Shown here: in pieces, positions 1 to 9,852 of the stretch | Layout of the letters: each line of letters starts with the position of its first letter | Numbering within the stretch: the first letter of the stretch is position 1 | DNA from: Flavobacteriales bacterium | Lineage (GTDB): Bacteria; Bacteroidota; Bacteroidia; Flavobacteriales; Weeksellaceae | Length of the DNA: 64,000 nucleotides | Direction: 5' to 3' | NCBI GenBank assembly: GCA_020635515.1 | Contig: JACJZS010000002.1 | Span: 1,350,001-1,414,000, forward strand | The notes under the pieces: model-generated | Database searches by the model: none | What the model was told of the DNA's origin: nothing | What the model saw: only the letters and a program-made list of their open reading frames with translations | Translations under genes and position numbers: made by a program

Positions 1-740
1 CAGCAAAATTCCGCGAATAATGCAATGACTTTTATTCCGATTTAGATTTATCCGTAATTGATGAAACTGCCTAAAGGAAGAAAGCAAGTAAAAACAATCC
101 ATATTTACGAAGATAAACGTTACGAAATTATTCGATTTATTCGTCAGCAGATAGACAAGGAACGCAGGTGTATATAGTTTATCCACTTATTGAAGAAAGT
201 GAAACCTTGGATTATAAAAATTTAATGGACGGTTTTGAATATATTGCTTCTGAATTCCCTGCTCCAGAATACCAAATTTCTATCGTTCATGGAAAAATGA
301 AACCACGAGAAAAAGAAGCAGAAATGAATAAATTTTCTACAGGAAAATCGCATATAATGGTAGCAACTACATGTTATAGAAGTAGGTGTAAATGTACCTA
401 ATGCTTCGATTATGGTAATAGAAAATTCAGAACGATTTGGGCTTTCTCAGCTTCATCAGTTAAGAGGAAGAGTAGGTAGAGGAAGTGAGCAAAGTTATTG
501 TATATTGGTAACTAAAATGGAGCTTTCCAAAGAAGCAAAAAAGAGAATTAAAACCATGTGTGAAACCAATGATGGATTTAAAATATCGGAAGTGACAAAG
601 GTGGAAATTCGCGGACCAGGAAATATTCTCATGAACGCAACAAAGTGGACAAATTGATTTTAAACTTCGACAAGACTTGGTAGAAGACAAACAGTTTTGT
701 ATTTAGCAAAAAGAACTATTAATGAATTGCTTTTAGGAGA
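1..740 (+). pseudogene. recG: recG remnant (ATP-dependent DNA helicase RecG, C-terminal part), broken by multiple indels
   Basis: Pieces of the RecG helicase C-terminal half can be read, but only by changing frame repeatedly. Recognisable parts are the PIPRT-like motif, the segment containing DLDLSVIDE, HGKMKPREKE, the ATTVIEVGV motif (after correction), FGLSQLHQLRGRVGRG and GPGNIL. Frame breaks are visible near positions 22-25 (one G missing), 66 (extra A), 160 (one G missing), 72 nt into the 301-400 stretch at about 372 (extra T), 631 (net +1) and 694-697 (one T missing). Most lie in short homopolymers. The 5' part of the gene is outside the window. RecG normally reverses stalled replication forks; this copy cannot make a full protein as written. 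Either a decayed gene or poor consensus sequence explains it. Confidence 0.85.
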
Positions 741-769
741 TTCATGCAATTTATACTTCTTTTTTTACA

Positions 770-890
770 CACACACTTTGACTTCGTTTCACTTCGCTCA
801 GTGTGACAAAAAGAGTGATTTATTTATCTTTCAATCAAGATTAAAATTACACAACCGTTTTGTTATGCTGAACAGAGTAGAAGTATTTTA
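770..890. repeat. REP-like imperfect inverted pair
   Basis: Positions 780-807 carry a stretch rich in CTTCG/TCACTTCGCTCAG. Positions 861-883 carry a related stretch in the opposite orientation (GTTATGCTGAACAGAGTAGAAG, split here as GTTATGCTGA and ACAGAGTAGAAG). The reverse complement of the first (beginning GTCACACTGAGCGAAGTG) aligns with the second with a handful of mismatches. This arrangement looks like the short dispersed palindromic elements common between genes in Flavobacteriia. It lies directly after the broken recG. Whether copies occur elsewhere cannot be seen from this window. Confidence 0.5.
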
Positions 891-1123
891 GGTTTAAAAG
901 TTATGCCTATGAATTTTTAATTTTATACTTTAGTTGGTTGATATTCCGACTTTAATGTTTTATTAATTTGAATTAATTATAAGTGTAGGGAAATTGGGCG
1001 TAATTTACACATCATTTCCTATGTATGTATACGAATATTAACTTAGTGTTAAATGTACTCTTTGTTGTATTTGCTTGTTTGTTAGTGTTTAAAGAGGTTA
1101 TTGGTTGATTCATCGATTTTTTT

Positions 1124-1153
1124 TTTGGTTTTGTTAAATTAGTGTTATATTTG
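1124..1153 (+). promoter_or_regulatory. Bacteroidota-type promoter for the T9SS surface protein gene
   Basis: TTTG at 1124-1127 and TATATTTG at 1146-1153 are separated by 18 nt, matching the TTTG / TAnnTTTG consensus of the Bacteroidota primary sigma factor. The start codon at 1182 would lie about 20 nt after the transcription start. The rest of the 900-1181 intergenic stretch is AT-rich, and I see no gene in it. Confidence 0.6.
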
Positions 1154-1181
1154 ACTACAAACAATTAAATAATATTATATT

Positions 1182-4100
1182 ATGGTTACAAATTTATTTT
1201 TTAACAAAAAAAGACCACCTCAGAGTTCTTCTTTGGGTTGGTTGTTTTCGTGCTTACTGCTCGTAATGACGAGTAGTTTTGCATTTGGGCAGAATTCACT
1301 GAATTCAGGTGATTTTGTTGGAGGTTCTTGGGGGAGTGGACAGGCAATGTCAGCTAGTGCGGGGTCTTCACTAATTATAACAAAATCTGTATCATCTTCA
1401 GGGGATAAGTATTTTAGATTCTTTGGAGATAATACTCCATGTGGAGAGTATCACCCAAATAGTAATGGAGAAAATTTCAACAATGGGCAGACAACTCCAA
1501 TTGGTAGCAATTGTGGTAATTCTAACAACGCATGGAAAGTATATGTGGCGAACGCGACCGATTATGTTGTTTTTAAAACTGATGGTTCTAATGCTGGAGG
1601 AAATGGAGTGGCTTTTGTTGTGCAAGGGAATCCTATTTCTGTAAGTTCAGTATCACAAGCACCAGCAACGCCTTCAAGTTCACAATCTGTTACGGTTACG
1701 GCTACTTTAAGTGGTACTAAATTAAATGGGCAAGATATCTATCTAAGATATCATACAGGAGGAGGATTCTCATCTGCTAGTTTTATAAAAATGACAGGTT
1801 CAGGAACAACATTTACGGCTACTATTCCTGCTCAGACTGGCGGAACAACAGTATCGTACTATGTATTAACTTCTGGAACAAATACACCTTCAAATACAGA
1901 AGCAGATTTTAGAACGATTAATCTAAATAATAATTCAGGGTCTAATTACAGTTATACTGTATCTACCGCTCCTGCTACTCCTGAAATAAAAGGAGCTAAA
2001 ATCGGAATTGATTTTAACGGTGGGGGAGCTATATTTAGATATACAGGAGCTCAAGATAGTTGTGATCCAGGTTCTGGAGCATTTGACGGAACAAATTTAG
2101 GGACTATGCCTCAATCAGGTACCCTAAAAATCAATGGTGCAAACCTAGTAACTAGCAATACTAGTTTTTCTAATGCAAAAATGTACTATAGAGTATACAA
2201 ACAAGGAAGTCCTGCACCTAGTTTTACAGCTTATAGTAGCTTAGCTACACAAACTTCTTGTGGAGGTGGAGATAAATTTGAAGATTTATCGGTAATTACT
2301 ATACCACCTTCTAGCTATGCGTCTGATGGTGTCTATAATATTGATGTATATCATCAAGCAGATGAAACGGGAACTACTTATTACATGAACGATGGAGGAA
2401 ACAATTATACGGCTACGTTTACTATTGCTGCTACCACTACGTTTGATGGGAATTTAGATCCTAATACCAACAGTGGAAATACTTTTGGTATTTTTGAATC
2501 ATACTATGGACTTATATTAAATAATATTAATAGACAAGTTACAGCTACAGCTACGTCTGATGCAGTAAATTACATCAGTGGTTTACCTACAGGACATGGT
2601 TTGCAGATAGGTGACGAAATTAGAGTTGAAGGAGCTACTACAGGTACGTATTTTGTTAATAAAGTATTAGCAAATGGTGTGAATACAGCTCCTACTAGAG
2701 CGGCATCAGTAGTACCTACTTATACAAGTTCAATACCTTCAGGTTCAGGGAATGTGAAAATAACATTACTGAGTAGAACAAAAGTGTATAATATGGATGG
2801 AGCTAATGGTTCTAATAACGCTACCAACTTTGATTTAGGTACGGTTAACCCTGGAGCTTCAATTGAGTTAGGAACAGAAGCAAAAGTATTTGCTAGTGGT
2901 GGTTATAGAGCTTGTGGATGTTCTGCATGGTATTATGATTATAGCGATGGTGTAGATCCTGTGGCTACTGATTTCCCATTACCAGGGGAAGGAAGTAGTT
3001 TTGGAGAAGATGAAACAAAGTTAGTAAACGGTAAATTTAAATTATTCCAACATTACAGAGATAATTTTGGAGGTGTAGGAGACGGTATGCAAGTGTTAGG
3101 TTTTACAAAGAGCGGATTGACAAATGGTACAGCATATGTGATTAACGAACCTAATAGAATTACCTATAATGGATCAGGATTATTCCAATATTCAGGAGGG
3201 TCCAATGTAACTCTTGCAGCTGCTGATGCTACTACAAACGCTTATGGAAGTACTGCTAATACTACGTACAATACTAGTTTGATGGATAATGAAACGGTAA
3301 ACACTCATTACAGTGTAATGAAATTTAAAGCGTTTGATGACATAGTACCTGGTACTACCAAAGCACAGACCAGTAGTGTTCGTGCAAACAGAGGTATTGT
3401 ATTACCTACGTGTTTAGGGGAATTTAAAGTAGCATTAGCTATGCTGTCTTGGGCTTCAACAACAGGAGATTGCTCTAATCCTTCTACTTTTGTGTACAAT
3501 AGAGATATTAACGAGAATAAAACAAGTACAGGAACTCCATCAGGTGTAAGTTTAAATCCTTGGCATCCAGCATTAAAAGGATCAGGTAACGGGAACACAT
3601 TGGCTGGTACAAACTTGTTTTACGTATTTAAAATGAATAATTCAGGTACAGGTGGAGACAAAACATATAATGGTTCTTGGAGTGCAGCTTCAGGTACAGG
3701 TCCTGGAGTTGGTTTAGTTCCAGATAAATCAACAAGAGCGATTATAACAGGAGATTTAAATGTAACTGCAGCAAACTCATTTGAGTGTAACGTGCTTACT
3801 ATCAACGATGGAGTAACGCTTACTATTGAGCCAGATGCTTGGGTAAGAGTACTTAACAATCCGTACACTGCGGGTAATACTCCGCCAACTTCTCCAGCTC
3901 AACCAAACAGTACAACAGGTACTGGTAAGGTAGTGGTACAACATGGAGGTAACTTCGTACAAGACTGTGCTAATTGTGCAGGGCCTAGGGTTCGTTTAGA
4001 AACTCAGACGAGAACAGTTAACGATTATACTTGGGTTCATAGAGCTAGACCAATTATACCAGCAGCTGGTGACTCTAGAGGGGTTAATGGATCTACAGCA

Positions 4101-5570
4101 TACTATGGTGATGATTCTGCTCCTGCATTTACAGCTACCAATGATTTTGGTAATAAAGTGTTCAATACATTAACTAATGATCCAACATCAAACAATGTTA
4201 ATTGGTTAGCACCTGCAAATATAGATGGACCTTCAGCTAATTCTTTACCACAAGGAGGATATTACAGTTCTGTTTCTACAGGAGGTACAGGTACAGGAGT
4301 ATTTGTGTTAGACGTATCTGGTTGGGTAGCAGCTGACGATACTGCTATAGAGCCAGGTAAAGGATTTATATTAAAAACAGGGGGACAAAGATTTACAAAT
4401 ATCCCAACGGGTCCTGTAGGTAATACTACAAGTTCTAATTCTGCTGTTAGAAATCTAGTTTATAGAGGACAAGCAAACAACGGTACTATTCAAGTTGACT
4501 TGAATTCTGACGGTACTTCAGGTATTGATTTTGAAGTTGGAGGAGGAAATCAAACATTATTAGGTAATCCATATCCTTCTGCGATTGATGCTCAAAAATT
4601 CCTTTCAGAGCCGAAGAATCAAAACATAGAACAAGCAGTTTATTATTGGACATCTCCTCCGATTACAACAAATGGAAAATATCCACATAGTGGAGGATTC
4701 GCGACTTGGAATCTAACAGGAGGTGCTGGTTCTGCTGTATATGGATTTACGCCTACGCAATACATAGGAGTAGGGCAAGCATTTAGTGTGTACTCAACAG
4801 GAGAAGGAATTATAGAATTTAATAACACACAGAGAGTTACTACCAACCACGTTACGGCAACCAATGGTTTTGCTAGAGAGTCTTCTGCATCAGAAGAAAA
4901 AGATAGACTTTGGATTGACTTAAAAGATAATGTTACAGGTATCGTTAGTAATATCTTAGTAGGTTATGTAGACGGTTCAACTAGAGGTTATGATAGAAGA
5001 TATGACGCTAGAGCAGTAAATGAGCCATACAAACTATATACAAAATCAGAAGGAAATGAAAATAAACTGGTAATTCAAGGTAGAGGTAAATTTGATTCTA
5101 AAGATGCAGTGCCAGTAATTGTTGAAAATGCATATGCAACTGAATCTAATATTTACGAAGTTTCATTAACAAAAGTAGAAGGTGTATTTGCTAAAGGTGT
5201 AGATGTACTTCTAAAAGACAAAGAACTTAATACTATCCACAATTTAACTAAAGATGGAGATTATAAGTTTGTTTCAGGAGCTAAAACAATTGCTAATCGA
5301 TTTGAGTTGGTTTATAACGCAGATAACTTAGCAACTGAGAACGTTATCGAAAACGGAACATTAGTAGCACTTGACGGTGGTATGATTTCTGTGAAGTCAG
5401 CAGATGAGATTGCAAATGTAGAAGTATATGACATTACAGGTAGATTGATTAAATCAATCAAAGGAAATGGAACTGAAGTAACAGAATCATTAGACGTTGC
5501 AAAAGGAGTTTACATAGTAAAAACAACTTCTGTAAACGGAAATGTAGATACTCAGAAAGTAGGAAACTAA
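1182..5570 (+). CDS. large secreted/cell-surface protein with T9SS type A sorting domain
   Basis: A 1462-residue protein exported by Sec and then, by its C-terminus, through the type IX secretion system. Residues 1-37 form a signal peptide with a basic start, a hydrophobic core and cleavage near AFGQ. Around residues 155-235 is an Ig/fibronectin-like domain (SQAPATPSSSQSVTV...). The middle is rich in Thr, Ser, Asn and Gly. The last ~75 residues carry the conserved sorting-domain pattern VEVYDITGRLI, then a GVYIVKT strand. No catalytic motif was recognised, so function is unknown; adhesion or another surface role is an inference. It stands alone, with its own promoter upstream and a strong terminator downstream. 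The ATG at 1182 is followed directly by the signal peptide. Confidence 0.88.
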   Translation: MVTNLFFNKKRPPQSSSLGWLFSCLLLVMTSSFAFGQNSLNSGDFVGGSWGSGQAMSASAGSSLIITKSVSSSGDKYFRFFGDNTPCGEYHPNSNGENFNNGQTTPIGSNCGNSNNAWKVYVANATDYVVFKTDGSNAGGNGVAFVVQGNPISVSSVSQAPATPSSSQSVTVTATLSGTKLNGQDIYLRYHTGGGFSSASFIKMTGSGTTFTATIPAQTGGTTVSYYVLTSGTNTPSNTEADFRTINLNNNSGSNYSYTVSTAPATPEIKGAKIGIDFNGGGAIFRYTGAQDSCDPGSGAFDGTNLGTMPQSGTLKINGANLVTSNTSFSNAKMYYRVYKQGSPAPSFTAYSSLATQTSCGGGDKFEDLSVITIPPSSYASDGVYNIDVYHQADETGTTYYMNDGGNNYTATFTIAATTTFDGNLDPNTNSGNTFGIFESYYGLILNNINRQVTATATSDAVNYISGLPTGHGLQIGDEIRVEGATTGTYFVNKVLANGVNTAPTRAASVVPTYTSSIPSGSGNVKITLLSRTKVYNMDGANGSNNATNFDLGTVNPGASIELGTEAKVFASGGYRACGCSAWYYDYSDGVDPVATDFPLPGEGSSFGEDETKLVNGKFKLFQHYRDNFGGVGDGMQVLGFTKSGLTNGTAYVINEPNRITYNGSGLFQYSGGSNVTLAAADATTNAYGSTANTTYNTSLMDNETVNTHYSVMKFKAFDDIVPGTTKAQTSSVRANRGIVLPTCLGEFKVALAMLSWASTTGDCSNPSTFVYNRDINENKTSTGTPSGVSLNPWHPALKGSGNGNTLAGTNLFYVFKMNNSGTGGDKTYNGSWSAASGTGPGVGLVPDKSTRAIITGDLNVTAANSFECNVLTINDGVTLTIEPDAWVRVLNNPYTAGNTPPTSPAQPNSTTGTGKVVVQHGGNFVQDCANCAGPRVRLETQTRTVNDYTWVHRARPIIPAAGDSRGVNGSTAYYGDDSAPAFTATNDFGNKVFNTLTNDPTSNNVNWLAPANIDGPSANSLPQGGYYSSVSTGGTGTGVFVLDVSGWVAADDTAIEPGKGFILKTGGQRFTNIPTGPVGNTTSSNSAVRNLVYRGQANNGTIQVDLNSDGTSGIDFEVGGGNQTLLGNPYPSAIDAQKFLSEPKNQNIEQAVYYWTSPPITTNGKYPHSGGFATWNLTGGAGSAVYGFTPTQYIGVGQAFSVYSTGEGIIEFNNTQRVTTNHVTATNGFARESSASEEKDRLWIDLKDNVTGIVSNILVGYVDGSTRGYDRRYDARAVNEPYKLYTKSEGNENKLVIQGRGKFDSKDAVPVIVENAYATESNIYEVSLTKVEGVFAKGVDVLLKDKELNTIHNLTKDGDYKFVSGAKTIANRFELVYNADNLATENVIENGTLVALDGGMISVKSADEIANVEVYDITGRLIKSIKGNGTEVTESLDVAKGVYIVKTTSVNGNVDTQKVGN

Positions 5571-5599
5571 TTCTAGTAGTAGTTCATTTATAATAGAAA

Positions 5600-5630
5600 G
5601 AAACCGCCAAATTTGGCGGTTTCTTTTTTT
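5600..5630 (+). terminator. intrinsic terminator after the T9SS protein gene
   Basis: Positions 5600-5623 are a perfect 24-nt palindrome (GAAACCGCCAAA paired with TTTGGCGGTTTC) followed by a run of seven or more T. It separates the surface protein gene from uvrC. Confidence 0.9.
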
Positions 5631-5661
5631 ATATCTACTTTTATTTATCTAGCAAATAAAA

Positions 5662-7452
5662 GTGAAAAAAGATTTAGAATTACAACTTAAAACACTTCCT
5701 TCAGAGCCAGGAATTTATCAGTATTATGATAAGAATAATAAGATATTGTATGTAGGAAAAGCAAAAAATATAAAAAAAAGAGTTTTACAATACTTCCAAA
5801 AAGACAACTTAAATGGAAAAACAAGAGTACTGGTTTCCAAGATTCATCATATAAAAACAGTAGTTGTAGAATCCGAGTTTGATGCACTTTTACTCGAAAA
5901 TAACTTAATAAAAGAGAATAAACCCAAGTATAATATTCTTTTAAAAGACGATAAAACATTTCCATGGGTTTGTATAAAGAAAGAAAGGTTTCCGAGAGTT
6001 TTTTATACAAGAAGAAAAATTAATGATGGAAGTGAGTATTTTGGACCTTATGTGAACGTAAAAAACATCAAATACGTTCTAGAGATGATACGTTCTTTGT
6101 ATCCTATACGAACTTGTAGTTTGGATTTATCGCAAGAGAAAATAAAGAGTAAAAACTATAAAGTTTGTTTGGAATATCATATAGGTAATTGCTTAGGAGC
6201 TTGTGAGAACTTACAAACAGAACAAGATTATTTGAAAGATATAAGTGAAGTAAGAGAAATTTTAAAAGGAAATTTTCAATTCCCAATAGAGAATTTTACT
6301 CAACAAATGAATACGTATGCTCAGCAATTGGAATATGAAAAAGCACAGCAAATAAAAGAAAAACTAAACAGTCTAGAAACCTATCAATCTAAGAGTTTGG
6401 TGGTTCATCCTACCATAAATCAAGTAGATGTTTTTTCAATCACTTCCGATGAAACCGCAGGATTTGTTAATTATATGAAAATTAATAAAGGTGCAATTGT
6501 GCAATCATTTACTACCGAATACAGAAAAATATTAGATGAATCTGATGATGAAATCCTAAAAAAATCAATAATTGATATACGAACTAATTTTGGTTCTACT
6601 AGCAAAGAAATATTTACGTCCATAGAGCTTGATTTAGAAATCCCTAATGTGAATTTGATTTTTCCCAAGATTGGAGATAAGAAAAAAATCGTGGAGCTTT
6701 CACTAAAAAATGCCAAACAATACAGAATCGAACAATTAAAACAAGTAAAAATTGTTGATCCTGAAAGGCATACCAATAGAATTATGCAGGAAATGAAAGC
6801 AAATCTTCATTTGCCAAAAGAACCAAGATATATAGAATGTTTTGATAATTCAAATATACAAGGAACCAATCCAGCATCTGCTTGTGTAGTATTTAAAAAT
6901 GGAAAGCCTGCAAAAAAAGAATACCGAATTTTTAACATAAAAACCGTTGAAGGTCCCGATGATTTTGCGTCTATGCAAGAAGTAATTTATAGAAGATATA
7001 AACGTTTACAAGAGGAAAAACAGGATTTTCCAGATTTAATTATTATTGATGGAGGGAAAGGTCAACTTTCATCTGCGTATAAAAGCTTAAAAGAATTAAA
7101 CCTAGAAAATGAAATCTCAATTATAGGAATTGCTAAACGATTAGAAGAAATATATTTTCCGCATGATTCTATTCCTTTATACTTAGATAAAACTTCTGAA
7201 ACACTCAAGATAATTCAGCAAGCAAGAGATGAAGCTCATCGTTTTGGACTTGCTCATCACAGAAACCGAAGAAGCAAATCTGCTTTTAATTCCGAATTGG
7301 AAGATATACCAGGTTTTGGAGAAAAAACAATCGAAAAATTACTTAAAGAATTCAAGTCCTTTAAACGAATCAAAGAAGCTCCAATACTCGAAGTGCAAAA
7401 AATAATAGGGAAAAGGAAAACAGATATTTTGATGAATTACCTAAACAAGTAG
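5662..7452 (+). CDS. uvrC: excinuclease ABC subunit C
   Basis: UvrC makes the dual incisions around bulky DNA lesions after UvrA and UvrB find the damage. The 596-residue length fits the family. An N-terminal GIY-YIG nuclease domain is visible (GIY at 17-19, YVGKA from about 30). It is followed by a UVR-type segment near 210-235, the RNase H-like second nuclease region (ECFDNSNIQGTNPASACVVF, IIIDGGKGQL) and C-terminal helix-hairpin-helix motifs (DIPGFGEKT). The start is GTG at 5662: an in-frame TAG lies four codons upstream and no ATG is available. The gene ends 2 bp from the convergent DUF4230 gene, leaving no room for a terminator. Confidence 0.97.
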   Translation: MKKDLELQLKTLPSEPGIYQYYDKNNKILYVGKAKNIKKRVLQYFQKDNLNGKTRVLVSKIHHIKTVVVESEFDALLLENNLIKENKPKYNILLKDDKTFPWVCIKKERFPRVFYTRRKINDGSEYFGPYVNVKNIKYVLEMIRSLYPIRTCSLDLSQEKIKSKNYKVCLEYHIGNCLGACENLQTEQDYLKDISEVREILKGNFQFPIENFTQQMNTYAQQLEYEKAQQIKEKLNSLETYQSKSLVVHPTINQVDVFSITSDETAGFVNYMKINKGAIVQSFTTEYRKILDESDDEILKKSIIDIRTNFGSTSKEIFTSIELDLEIPNVNLIFPKIGDKKKIVELSLKNAKQYRIEQLKQVKIVDPERHTNRIMQEMKANLHLPKEPRYIECFDNSNIQGTNPASACVVFKNGKPAKKEYRIFNIKTVEGPDDFASMQEVIYRRYKRLQEEKQDFPDLIIIDGGKGQLSSAYKSLKELNLENEISIIGIAKRLEEIYFPHDSIPLYLDKTSETLKIIQQARDEAHRFGLAHHRNRRSKSAFNSELEDIPGFGEKTIEKLLKEFKSFKRIKEAPILEVQKIIGKRKTDILMNYLNK

Positions 7453-7454
7453 CA

Positions 7455-8021
7455 TCATTTATGAATCAACTTCCAACCTAAACTTTCTGAAGTTTGCTCT
7501 ATAAGCTTGATTCCTTCACTTCCTTGCTCTAGTGCCAGTTTTGGTAAATCTGAATCATGAATTTTTTTTACCATAAATTCCCTTGCATCTTCTTTTATTT
7601 CATTTAATTCATCTTTCGAAAATCGGTTTAATGTTCCGTTTTTGATGTCGAAATATTCCATTTCTGTGGAAAGATGCAGAATTTCTATTTCAGGTTTTTG
7701 ATTAATGATTATTTTCTTTTGGATTTCATCAATTGTAAACTTCATTTTGTCTAAGTTGTATCCCATTAGTACTTTAGCTTTTACAATTACAATTGCTTTT
7801 TTCTCTGATTTTAAAATCTTAAAGAAATAATCTCCTTTGTGCCTGTGTTGGTATACTTCAGAAAACTCCCCTTCTACCGTAATTAATTTACTTACTCGTT
7901 TAATGTTAGTCATTACTATTTCAGCATCATTTCGTATTACTCTTTTCCTTTTAAAAACAAGGAATAAATAAGCAAGGAAAATACCTATAGAAACGCCTAA
8001 AAAAGTATAGAATAAATCCAT
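7455..8021 (-). CDS. DUF4230 membrane-anchored protein
   Basis: A 188-residue protein with one N-terminal transmembrane helix (about residues 3-22, then a KRKR positive patch), followed by a soluble domain. The pattern KAIVIVKAKVLMGYNLDKM and the spacing resemble the DUF4230 family of Bacteroidota and other bacteria. No catalytic residues are known to me and the function is unknown. It lies 3 bp downstream of a TPR-like membrane protein gene on the same strand, so the two are probably cotranscribed. Confidence 0.75.
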   Translation of the reverse strand: MDLFYTFLGVSIGIFLAYLFLVFKRKRVIRNDAEIVMTNIKRVSKLITVEGEFSEVYQHRHKGDYFFKILKSEKKAIVIVKAKVLMGYNLDKMKFTIDEIQKKIIINQKPEIEILHLSTEMEYFDIKNGTLNRFSKDELNEIKEDAREFMVKKIHDSDLPKLALEQGSEGIKLIEQTSESLGWKLIHK

Positions 8022-8024
8022 TAA

Positions 8025-8591
8025 TTAAAAGTATTTTCCTCTATTTCTCATATGTGGATTATGCATATTTCTACCAACATTAACTCTTTTCATTTGTTCT
8101 TTCATCATTTTTATTTGGTCTCCTAGCATATTCGATTTGTCGTATTTTTTTGCATCTGCTAAGTACTTTTCCGCTTCGTTTTTCTTCCCTTTACTTAGTA
8201 GAGAACCTGCTAAATTTAGAGAAGCTAACGCTTTGTCGTGATCAAAAGTTAATCCCAATTCAAGTGATTTTCTCATATAGTTCTCTGCTTTTGCAGGATT
8301 ATCTTGCGATACACATATTCCATTTAAATAGTTGAAATATCCCATTTGTTGTCTATGAAGTTGCTTGCTAGGATTGCTTATTTTATCTAACCATTTTTTA
8401 GCTCCAGCTAAATTTTGTTTTCTAATTTGCCAAAATGCTAGAAGTATAAATTCATTTCTAAAGAATAAAACGATAGGAAAGATAGATAAAATAATTAAAA
8501 TAACTCCCCATGCAGTTTCTCTATTTACAATTAAAATAATTCCTCCTATAATCATTAAAACAGATAAAACTAACTTTATGTACTTATTCAT
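8025..8591 (-). CDS. membrane protein with TPR-like repeats, function unknown
   Basis: A 188-residue protein. Residues 1-50 contain two or three hydrophobic helices. Residues about 55-150 form TPR-like helix pairs (AKAENYMRKSLELGLTF, LASLNLAGSLLSKGKKNEAEKYL). The C-terminal tail is basic and Asn/Met-rich. TPR repeats usually bind other proteins, but no partner can be named. A possible leftward -7 box (TAATTTTG) lies at 8623-8630, upstream of the ATG. The gene probably forms a two-gene unit with the DUF4230 gene and is divergent from pdhA. Confidence 0.7.
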   Translation of the reverse strand: MNKYIKLVLSVLMIIGGIILIVNRETAWGVILIILSIFPIVLFFRNEFILLAFWQIRKQNLAGAKKWLDKISNPSKQLHRQQMGYFNYLNGICVSQDNPAKAENYMRKSLELGLTFDHDKALASLNLAGSLLSKGKKNEAEKYLADAKKYDKSNMLGDQIKMMKEQMKRVNVGRNMHNPHMRNRGKYF

Positions 8592-8739
8592 ATTTTTTGT
8601 ATTAAAGTTTAAAAATTAAATGCAAAATTAATGAATTAATCGGACAATTATAGATTCTATCAGATTCTAATTTTATTTTTCACTAAACTATTTTTTATTC
8701 TTTTGATTTTAGAGAATCCTACTTTATTTATTTAACGAC

Positions 8740-8770
8740 TTGTATAATTGAAAATATACAACTATTTTTG
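8740..8770 (+). promoter_or_regulatory. probable pdhA-pdhC promoter
   Basis: TATTTTTG at 8763-8770 fits the -7 consensus. A TTG at 8740-8742 lies 20 nt upstream as a possible -33 element. This would give a leader of about 65 nt before the ATG at 8843. The surrounding 8592-8842 region is AT-rich and holds no further gene. Confidence 0.4.
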
Positions 8771-8842
8771 CCATTGATTACATAGCTTAGAAGTATTGTG
8801 TAATCTTTTCTAAATAAGTCATAATTAAGAAATAAGGTTCCA

Positions 8843-9850
8843 ATGAAAGAATTTACAAAAGAAGTTTATCTGAAATGGTATGAAGATATGAATTTGTGGA
8901 GGAGATTTGAAGATAAATGTCGTTCGCTTTATTTAAAACAAAAAATAAGAGGTTTCTTGCATTTGTATAATGGTCAAGAAGCTATTCCTGCTGGGTTTAC
9001 TCATGTAATGGATATGTCTAAAGACAGTATGATTACAGCATATAGGTGTCATATACATCCTATGGCAATGGGAGTAGATCCAAAGAAAATTATGGCAGAA
9101 CTTTGTGGGAAAGCTACAGGAACTTCAAAAGGAATGGGAGGTTCTATGCATGTTTTTAGTAAAGAACATAGATTTTATGGAGGACATGGAATAGTAGGAG
9201 GTCAGATTCCTCTTGGTGCAGGTATTGCATTTGCAGATAAATACTTCAATAGAGAAGCAGTAACCATATGTCTTATGGGAGACGGAGCTGTTCGTCAAGG
9301 GACACTTCACGAAACCTTTAATATGGCAATGAACTGGAAACTTCCTGTGGTATTTGTATGCGAAAACAATCAATATGCAATGGGAACCTCGGTAGAAAGA
9401 ACAGCAAATCATGAAGATATATACAAATTAGGATTTGGATACGAAATGCCATCGGCTCCTGTTGATGCTATGGATCCTGTGAAAGTTGCAGAAGCTGCAC
9501 ACGAAGCAATAGAGCGAGCAAGACGAGGAGATGGTCCTACATTTTTAGAAGCTAGAACCTATAGGTATAGAGGTCACTCAATGTCTGATGCAGAACCATA
9601 CAGAACAAAAGAAGAAGTGGCAAGTTACAAAGAAGAAGACCCGATACTTATTGTCGAAAAAGAAATCCTTAAAAATGATTGGGCAACAAAAGATGAATTA
9701 GAGGAGTTAGTGAAAAAAACTCGTGATTTAGTAGATGATTGTGTAGAGTTTGCAGAAAAATCACCTAATCCAGACCCAAGTCAGATATATGAATTTATAT
9801 ATTCTGAGCCAAATTATCCATTTATAGATCAATACGAAAATAAAAAATAA
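8843..9850 (+). CDS. pdhA: pyruvate dehydrogenase E1 component, alpha subunit
   Basis: E1-alpha, with E1-beta, decarboxylates pyruvate using thiamine diphosphate and passes the acetyl group to lipoyl-E2. The protein is 335 residues. The ThDP-binding motif runs from GDGAVRQGTLHE (about 146) to NNQYAMGT (about 174). YRCHIHPMAMG and RYRGHSMSD are also typical of the alpha subunit. The E2 gene follows after 2 nt, so they form an operon. No E1-beta gene lies in the window; it must be elsewhere. Confidence 0.95.
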   Translation: MKEFTKEVYLKWYEDMNLWRRFEDKCRSLYLKQKIRGFLHLYNGQEAIPAGFTHVMDMSKDSMITAYRCHIHPMAMGVDPKKIMAELCGKATGTSKGMGGSMHVFSKEHRFYGGHGIVGGQIPLGAGIAFADKYFNREAVTICLMGDGAVRQGTLHETFNMAMNWKLPVVFVCENNQYAMGTSVERTANHEDIYKLGFGYEMPSAPVDAMDPVKVAEAAHEAIERARRGDGPTFLEARTYRYRGHSMSDAEPYRTKEEVASYKEEDPILIVEKEILKNDWATKDELEELVKKTRDLVDDCVEFAEKSPNPDPSQIYEFIYSEPNYPFIDQYENKK

Positions 9851-9852
9851 AC

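Noticed and set aside
168..657. Two apparent short helicase genes
   Set aside because: Both are pieces of one disrupted recG, joined by a one-base insertion near 372.
697..891. 64-codon reading frame after the recG remnant
   Set aside because: Its first residues continue the broken RecG frame and the rest crosses the REP-like repeat. It has no independent gene features.
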